Assembly (NCBI GenBank): GCA_030045175.1
Contig: JASIBM010000357.1
Location: 1 to 16,640, forward strand
DNA: 16,640 nt
Direction: 5' to 3'
Source of the DNA: Streptosporangiaceae bacterium
Lineage (GTDB): Bacteria > Actinomycetota > Actinomycetes > Streptosporangiales > Streptosporangiaceae
The translations under genes were made by a program, and so were the position numbers. The stretch's first letter is position 1. Every line of letters starts with the position of its first letter. The notes beneath the pieces were generated by a model, which was not told the DNA's origin, did no database searches, and saw nothing but the letters and a program-made list of their open reading frames with translations. This document shows, piece by piece, positions 12,539 through 16,640 of the stretch.

Positions 12539-14178
12539 CGGGAGAGCTCCTCGGCTGGCGGCTCGTCGTCAACCGCCGCTGGCACCGCGGGCCGTGCGCC
12601 GGCGCTTGACTGTGGTGCGTGCGCGGGCGCGACGGCCAGCCCGTCGCCTGGCCCGGCGGACTGGGGCTGGGCGTCGGCTGCCTCGGTGCTCGCGCCGGTC
12701 ATCATGAGCCCGAGCTGAGCCTCTGGTATGTCGGGCGCGCAGAATCCGACGATCTTGCCCTCGTACATGACCGCGATCCGGTCGGAGAGCGCGTAGATCT
12801 CGTCGAGCTCGGAGGACACGATGACCACCGCGGTGCCGCGGTCACGCAGCGCGACGATCTGCTTGTGCACGAACTCGATCGACCCCACGTCAAGGCCTCT
12901 GGTGGGCTGGCTGGCCAGCAGCAGCTTGACCTGCCTGCTCACCTCGCGGGCCACGATCACCTTCTGCTGGTTGCCACCGGACAGGGTGCCAGCCCTGGTC
13001 ATGACCGACGTGGTCCGCACGTCGTACTCGGTGACCAGCTTCTCGGCCGAGCTGCGCACCTCGTCGAGATTGAGCGCGATGCCCGACGCGTACGGCGGCT
13101 GGTCGTAGACGTCGAGTATGAGGTTCTCCGCCACCGAGAAGTCACCGACCAGCCCGTCCTCCTGCCGGTCCTCTGGCACGTAGCTGATGCCGGCCCGCAG
13201 CCGGTCCCTGGTGCTCGCGTGGCTCAGGTCGGTGCCGTTCAGCCGGACCGAGCCGGTGGACGGCCGCAGTCCCATCAGCGCCTCGCAGAGCTCGGTCTGG
13301 CCGTTGCCCTGCACGCCGGCCACGCCGAGGATCTCCCCGGCCCGCACCTGGAAGGACAGGTCGCGGACCGAGTGCTCGCCGCGCTCGCCCTGCACGCTGA
13401 GCTGGGCGACGTCGAGCACCACGTCCTGCGGGTGAGCCTGCGTCTTGTCCACCCTGAGCTGGACCGCGCGGCCGACCATCAGCGCGGCGAGCTCGGAGTC
13501 GCTGGTGGACGGCGGGCGCTCGCCCACCACGTGGCCGCGGCGGATGATCGTGATCGTGTCGGCGATCGCCTGGACTTCCTTGAGCTTGTGCGAGATGAAC
13601 ACGATCGACCTGCCGCCCGCGCGCAGCTCGCGCATGATCCGGAACAGGTCCAGCGTCTCCCCTGGGGTGAGCACCGCGGTCGGCTCGTCGAGCACGAGGA
13701 CGCTGGCGTCCCGCAGCAGCGCCTTGATGATCTCCACCCGCTGCTGCACCCCGACCGGCAGGTCCTCGACGTAGGCATCGGGATTGACCTGAAGGCCGAA
13801 CCGCTCGGAGAGCTCGAGCACGTCCCTGCGCGTTCGCTTGCGGTCGAGCAGCCCGAATCGCCTGACGCGCTCAACCCCGAGCGTGACGTTCTCGGCGACC
13901 GTGAACACGGGGACCAGCATGAAGTGCTGGTGCACCATTCCGATCCTGGCCGCGATCGCGTCCCTCGGGCTCTTGATGCTCACGCCGATGTCGTCGATGA
14001 GGATCTCGCCCTCGTCGGGCTGAACCAGCCCATACAGGACGTTCATCAACGTGGTCTTGCCTGCGCCGTTCTCGCCGAGCAGCGCGTGAATCTCACCCGG
14101 CTGGACCACGAGGTCGATGTGGTCGTTGGCGACCAGGTCGCCAAAGCGCTTGGTGATGCCGCGCAACTCCAGCTTCAC
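12535..14178 (-). CDS. ABC transporter ATP-binding protein with two fused ATPase domains (NupO-like)
   Basis: The 547-residue cytoplasmic subunit powers nucleoside import. Domain one has Walker A GENGAGKT (35-42), Q-loop Gln84, the atypical signature PVGVQQ (141-146) and Walker B LVLDEP (161-166). Domain two has a degenerate Walker A (GVQGNGQTE, 288-296), a canonical LSGGNQQK signature (399-406) and Walker B LLLASQPTRGLD (419-430), where Gln424 stands in place of the catalytic Glu. This asymmetry is normal for sugar/nucleoside twin ATPases, so one of two ATP sites should be active. An Ala/Pro-rich tail (about 498-547) is extra. The GTG at 14178 has a strong GGGGAGGG site 5 nt upstream. It overlaps the permease gene by 4 nt and lies 199 nt after the binding-protein gene. 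Confidence 0.94.
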   Translation of the reverse strand: MKLELRGITKRFGDLVANDHIDLVVQPGEIHALLGENGAGKTTLMNVLYGLVQPDEGEILIDDIGVSIKSPRDAIAARIGMVHQHFMLVPVFTVAENVTLGVERVRRFGLLDRKRTRRDVLELSERFGLQVNPDAYVEDLPVGVQQRVEIIKALLRDASVLVLDEPTAVLTPGETLDLFRIMRELRAGGRSIVFISHKLKEVQAIADTITIIRRGHVVGERPPSTSDSELAALMVGRAVQLRVDKTQAHPQDVVLDVAQLSVQGERGEHSVRDLSFQVRAGEILGVAGVQGNGQTELCEALMGLRPSTGSVRLNGTDLSHASTRDRLRAGISYVPEDRQEDGLVGDFSVAENLILDVYDQPPYASGIALNLDEVRSSAEKLVTEYDVRTTSVMTRAGTLSGGNQQKVIVAREVSRQVKLLLASQPTRGLDVGSIEFVHKQIVALRDRGTAVVIVSSELDEIYALSDRIAVMYEGKIVGFCAPDIPEAQLGLMMTGASTEAADAQPQSAGPGDGLAVAPAHAPQSSAGARPAVPAAVDDEPPAEELSR

Positions 14179-14200
14179 CGAAGCCCTCCCCTCGGCTCAT

Positions 14201-14284
14201 GTTGTGATCCTGGCCGGGGTCGCCCTGGCCGGGGCGTGTCGCCACCGGCAGGCGGGCGGGCTCGGCTGGCGAAGCGGTCACAAC
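14201..14284. promoter_or_regulatory. Inverted heptamers GTTGTGA/TCACAAC and short direct repeat in the ATPase leader
   Basis: GTTGTGA (14201-14207) and its reverse complement TCACAAC (14278-14284) lie 77 bp apart in front of the ATPase gene. A third GTTGTGA occurs at 15646-15652, ahead of cdd. Between the first two, CCTGGCCGGGG occurs twice (14209-14219 and 14224-14234) with a 15-bp period. The heptamers could be half-sites of a nucleoside-responsive regulator, but chance is not excluded. Confidence 0.3.
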
Positions 14285-14307
14285 TGTAAGCTCACGCACT
14301 CACCTGA

Positions 14308-14339
14308 GCAGCGCCCCCGGTCTCGGCCGGGGACGCTGC
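14308..14339 (-). terminator. Strong intra-operon hairpin after the binding-protein gene
   Basis: GCAGCG (14308-14313) and CCCCGG (14315-14320) pair with CGCTGC (14334-14339) and CCGGGG (14327-14332). This gives a 12-bp GC stem with one C/A mismatch and a 6-nt loop, starting 38 nt beyond the bmp stop. No T-run follows on the minus strand, so it may be a partial terminator or a 3' stabiliser that leaves more binding-protein mRNA than transporter mRNA. Confidence 0.65.
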
Positions 14340-14377
14340 CCAAGTATGACCTAGTTTTCCGCCTTGTTGCGCACCGG

Positions 14378-15478
14378 TTACACCGGGCTCTTGGTCTGGG
14401 GCACGATGGTGCCGTTCTCGATCTCCGTCTTGATCGTGTTCAGCTCGTTCACCAGGGTGGTCGGGACCTTGCTCTGGAAGTCGTGGAACGGCGCGAGCAC
14501 CGCGCCGCCGTTCTTCAGCGTGCCGATGTAGGTGCCGCCCTTGAAGTTGCCGTTGGCCGCCTGGAGCACAGCGTTCTCGACAGCGGGGGCAAGTCCCTTC
14601 GTCACGCTCGTGATCATGTACTGGCAGTAGTTGGCGGCGCTGATGCACCCGTCCGTGTCCACCCAGAACATGTACACGTGCTTGCCGCTAGCGTCGGCCG
14701 TCTTGATGGCCGCCGCGGTGCCCAGGCCGTCGCCGCCGGCCACAGGGAAGATGATGTCCGCGTGATCACTGATGAACAGGTTGGTGATCCGCTCGGCCGC
14801 GGCGGGGTCGCCGAACGGGTTGTTGCCGCCGACGAAGACGCCCTTCTGGGTCTGCTCGTCCCAGCCGAGCACCTTGACGTGCGTGTGGTGCTCCTTGTTG
14901 TAGTACATGACGCCATCCCAGAAGCCGTCCATGTAGATCGTGACGGTGCCGAACTGGGCGCCTCCGTACGTCCCGACCACGCCGGTCTTGGTCATCCCTG
15001 CGGCCAGGTAGCCACCGAGGAAGCCGTCCTGGACCGTGTTGAACACGAGCTGGTCGATGTTGTGCAGCACCGGCTTGGACAGGCAGGCCGAGGCGTAGGA
15101 ACAGTCCACGATCGCGAACTTCTGGTGCGGGGAGGCCTTGGCGGCCGCCTCGGTCGCGCCGGCCATCAGGTAGCCGACGGTCACGATGATGCCGCACTTC
15201 TCGCCCTCGAACGCGGTGATGTTCTTGGCGTAGTCCGCCGACGAGGTGGACGGCAGGTACTTGACCGAGATCTTGCTCGGCTCCGCGGCCGCGGCGTTCT
15301 GCATGCCCTGCCAGGACGACTGGTTGAACGACTTGTCGTGGATGCCACCGGTGTCGGTGACCATGCAGCCAAGGAACTTGGCCGTGCTTGTGGATGTCGT
15401 CTTCGCGGGCTTGGCGCATCCTGCGGCGAGTACCGCCGCGATGCTGAGCGCGGCGACAGTCTTGACTGTCCCTCTCAC
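14378..15478 (-). CDS. BMP-family nucleoside-binding lipoprotein of the ABC importer
   Basis: The 366-residue extracytoplasmic solute-binding protein is of the Med/BmpA (PnrA) family, which binds nucleosides. The signal sequence ends in lipobox LAAGC (17-21), so Cys21 is the lipid anchor. The family opening DTGGIHDKSFNQSSWQGMQ (42-60) and DGFLGGYLAAGMTKTGVVGTYGG (151-173) are clear, and AGGDGLGTAAAIKTA (247-261) lies in the second lobe. Six cysteines remain in the mature protein (38, 95, 126, 132, 278, 285), enough for three disulfides. The GTG start at 15478 has AGGAGG 6 nt upstream. As first gene of the leftward operon it sets the substrate class for the whole locus. Confidence 0.93.
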   Translation of the reverse strand: MRGTVKTVAALSIAAVLAAGCAKPAKTTSTSTAKFLGCMVTDTGGIHDKSFNQSSWQGMQNAAAAEPSKISVKYLPSTSSADYAKNITAFEGEKCGIIVTVGYLMAGATEAAAKASPHQKFAIVDCSYASACLSKPVLHNIDQLVFNTVQDGFLGGYLAAGMTKTGVVGTYGGAQFGTVTIYMDGFWDGVMYYNKEHHTHVKVLGWDEQTQKGVFVGGNNPFGDPAAAERITNLFISDHADIIFPVAGGDGLGTAAAIKTADASGKHVYMFWVDTDGCISAANYCQYMITSVTKGLAPAVENAVLQAANGNFKGGTYIGTLKNGGAVLAPFHDFQSKVPTTLVNELNTIKTEIENGTIVPQTKSPV

Positions 15479-15537
15479 GGAAACCTCCTCTGCGTGGGCG
15501 GTTGCTGCCGCCCTGGTGTCGCCGGCCCGTTACGCTG

Positions 15538-15553
15538 GCCCGGCCGGCCGGGC
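15538..15553. repeat. 16-bp perfect palindrome in the bmp leader
   Basis: GCCCGGCCGGCCGGGC is self-complementary throughout and lies 59 nt upstream of the bmp start, downstream of its likely promoter. It could form an mRNA hairpin or bind a regulator. With only G and C, chance occurrence is more likely than for a mixed sequence. Confidence 0.35.
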
Positions 15554-15590
15554 ATGAGAGAACGCCCGGAGTCCCCCCGGGATGCTCAGG

Positions 15591-15619
15591 AATCTAATAC
15601 CGTCACGACTGGTTCGGAA
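15591..15619 (-). promoter_or_regulatory. Likely promoter of the leftward nucleoside operon
   Basis: On the minus strand TTCCGA (15619-15614) and TAGATT (15596-15591) are 17 bp apart, and TAGATT fits the TANNNT pattern of actinobacterial -10 boxes. It lies in the only AT-rich stretch of the 184-nt divergent gap. The transcript would have a leader of roughly 105 nt containing the palindrome at 15538-15553. Confidence 0.45.
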
Positions 15620-15642
15620 GCCGGCAAACACCCCGCCAGGGG

Positions 15643-15648
15643 TATGTT
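15643..15648 (+). promoter_or_regulatory. Possible -10 box for cdd-deoA
   Basis: TATGTT lies 14 nt before the first cdd start codon and fits TANNNT. No convincing -35 is seen at 16-18 bp. Transcription from here would give an almost leaderless cdd mRNA, in keeping with the weak ribosome site. It overlaps the third GTTGTGA heptamer (15646-15652). Confidence 0.3.
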
Positions 15649-15662
15649 GTGAAATCGAGATA

Positions 15663-16082
15663 ATGATGACGATCGACTGGCTCGCGCTGCGCGCGCGCGC
15701 CGCCGCTGCGGCGGGCAACGCTTACGCTCCGTACTCGCGGCTACGGGTAGGCGCCGCTGGGCTGGCAGCCAACGGCGCGGTGGTCACTGGCTGCAACGTC
15801 GAGAACGCCTCGTTCGGGCTGACCCTGTGCGCCGAGTGCGGCCTGGTCAGCGCGTTGCACGCGGCGGGGGCGGGCCGGCTGGTCGCGGTCAGCGTGGTCG
15901 CCGCGGACGGCGCGCCGCTGGTGCCGTGCGGGCGGTGCAGGCAGCTCTTGCTCGAGGCGGGCGGCGCCGGCCTGCTGCTCGACGCCGAGGGCGGCCCGCG
16001 CGAGCTCGGAGCGCTGCTGCCCGACGCGTTCACAGGTACGGACCTGGCCGAGCGCCGTGACGCCGGTGTCGGACGTGCCTGA
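15663..16082 (+). CDS. cdd: Cytidine deaminase
   Basis: It hydrolytically deaminates cytidine and deoxycytidine to (deoxy)uridine, feeding the phosphorylase encoded next. The 139-residue product has the homotetrameric-class length. Zinc and catalytic motifs are intact: GCNVENASFG (43-52), CAE (Cys56, proton-shuttle Glu58) and PCGRCRQ (88-94, Cys89 and Cys92 as zinc ligands). YAPYSRLRVGAA (21-32) is the usual N-terminal substrate-contact region. Two adjacent ATG codons (15663 and 15666) are possible starts, and the ribosome site is weak. An in-frame start at 15582 would add 27 residues with no family counterpart. The stop lies inside deoA, so the pair is translationally linked. Confidence 0.95.
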   Translation: MMTIDWLALRARAAAAAGNAYAPYSRLRVGAAGLAANGAVVTGCNVENASFGLTLCAECGLVSALHAAGAGRLVAVSVVAADGAPLVPCGRCRQLLLEAGGAGLLLDAEGGPRELGALLPDAFTGTDLAERRDAGVGRA

Positions 16083-16640
16083 CGTCGTCGACTTGATCAG
16101 GGCCAAGCGGGACGGCGGTGAGCTCGCCGAGGCTGACGTCCGCTGGCTGATCGATGCCTACACCCGCGATCAGATCGCCGACGAGCAGATGTCAGCGCTC
16201 GCGATGGCGATCTTCTTCCGCGGCATGCGGCCGGCCGAGCTCGCGGCGTGGACCGACGCCATGGTCAGGTCCGGCCAGCGGCTCGACCTGGGCTCGGTAC
16301 CCGCGCCGACCGTGGACAAGCACTCGACCGGCGGGGTAGGCGACAAGGTCTCGCTGATCCTGGTTCCGCTGGTGGCCAGTTGCGGCGCGGCGGTGCCTCA
16401 GCTTTCCGGCCGCGGGCTCGGCCACACCGGAGGAACCCTCGATAAACTGGAGGCCATTGCGGGCTGGCGGGCCGGACTGCCGGTGAGCGAATTTGTTAAT
16501 ATCCTGAAGACAGTCGGATGCGCTATCTGCGCTGCTGGATCCGACCTCGCGCCCGCCGACCGCAAGCTTTATGCGCTGCGCGACGTGACGGCGACCATCG
16601 AGTCCATTCCGCTGATCGCCAGCTCCATCATGTCCAAGAA
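16066..16640 (+). CDS. deoA: Thymidine/pyrimidine-nucleoside phosphorylase (3' part outside window)
   Basis: It cleaves thymidine or (deoxy)uridine with phosphate to the base and (deoxy)ribose-1-phosphate. The visible 191 residues cover the helical N-terminal domain and the start of the alpha/beta domain: DEQMSALAMAIFFRGM (39-54), the phosphate-binding KHSTGGVGDK (85-94) and the family signature SGRGLGHTGGTLDKLE (114-129), followed by LAPADRKLYALRDVTATIES and IPLIASSIMSK. Family members are about 430-450 residues, so somewhat under half is seen. The start is uncertain: in-frame GTG codons occur at 16057, 16066 and 16075, all overlapping the end of cdd. No strong ribosome site is seen, so coupling to cdd translation is likely. 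Its product pentose-1-phosphate would go to the mutase encoded at 9027-7300. Confidence 0.94.
   Translation, partial: MSDVPDVVDLIRAKRDGGELAEADVRWLIDAYTRDQIADEQMSALAMAIFFRGMRPAELAAWTDAMVRSGQRLDLGSVPAPTVDKHSTGGVGDKVSLILVPLVASCGAAVPQLSGRGLGHTGGTLDKLEAIAGWRAGLPVSEFVNILKTVGCAICAAGSDLAPADRKLYALRDVTATIESIPLIASSIMSK

Noticed and set aside
12535..14178. Damaged second ATP site (Gln424 instead of Glu, poor Walker A) as a sign of gene decay
   Set aside because: The same asymmetry is characteristic of twin-domain sugar/nucleoside ABC ATPases, and the rest of the sequence is intact.
12619..14289. 556-codon plus-strand frame opposite the ATPase
   Set aside because: The minus strand encodes a complete twin ATPase with every motif. 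The plus frame lacks motifs and a plausible ribosome site.
14117..15652. 511-codon plus-strand frame opposite the BMP lipoprotein
   Set aside because: It spans the ATPase start, a hairpin, the bmp gene and the divergent promoter. No domain is visible, so it is a shadow frame.
5509..16640. mraY plus nucleoside genes as a biosynthetic cluster for a nucleoside antibiotic
   Set aside because: The right-hand genes are ordinary nucleoside salvage and uptake functions. No biosynthetic enzymes such as radical SAM, aldolase or NRPS genes are present.

Overview
The window comes from a high-GC actinomycete. Third codon positions are strongly G/C, GTG starts are common, genes overlap by ATGA or GTGA, and one gene (4565 to 3939) belongs to the mycothiol-dependent maleylpyruvate isomerase family typical of Actinobacteria. 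I cannot name the genus. No rRNA, tRNA, CRISPR array, transposase or phage gene is visible.

Left part (1-4565). A cut-off gene end (3-167) faces a minus-strand pair made of a DHA2-type MFS efflux pump (2667-949) and its likely TetR-family repressor (892-278). Two strong hairpins (185-226 and 244-272) lie between the converging genes. Two inverted repeats upstream of the pump are candidate repressor operators. A plus-strand VOC/glyoxalase-fold gene (2907-3425) then converges on a minus-strand pair: a DinB/MDMPI-like enzyme (4565-3939) and a small DUF3052-like protein (3866-3444). A 27-bp tandem repeat separates that pair.

Middle part (about 4620-6720). A small secreted lipoprotein of unknown function (4892-5332) precedes an intact mraY (5509-6573) that has no division/cell-wall cluster genes around it. 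The two genes are bracketed by imperfect direct repeats of about 90-100 bp. The right repeat is the 3' end and flank of an xdhC-like gene. The left repeat is a decayed copy of the same sequence. This is the clearest trace of a past duplication or insertion in the window.

Right part (6668-16640). This is a nucleoside uptake and salvage locus. Leftward from about 15590 run seven genes: BMP-family binding lipoprotein, twin-domain ATPase, two permeases, purine nucleoside phosphorylase, a PGM2-like phospho-sugar mutase, and an XdhC-like protein. Four of the junctions are 4-nt overlaps or gaps of 65 nt or less. Rightward run cytidine deaminase and thymidine phosphorylase (cut by the window edge). 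Together they should import nucleosides, deaminate cytidine, cleave purine nucleosides and (deoxy)uridine/thymidine to base plus pentose-1-phosphate, and send the pentose to central metabolism, with the mutase probably acting as the phosphopentomutase. The general layout is a known actinobacterial theme. The less ordinary points are the isolated mraY with its flanking repeats, the His-rich XdhC-like protein, and a long hairpin that may set expression ratios inside the transporter operon.
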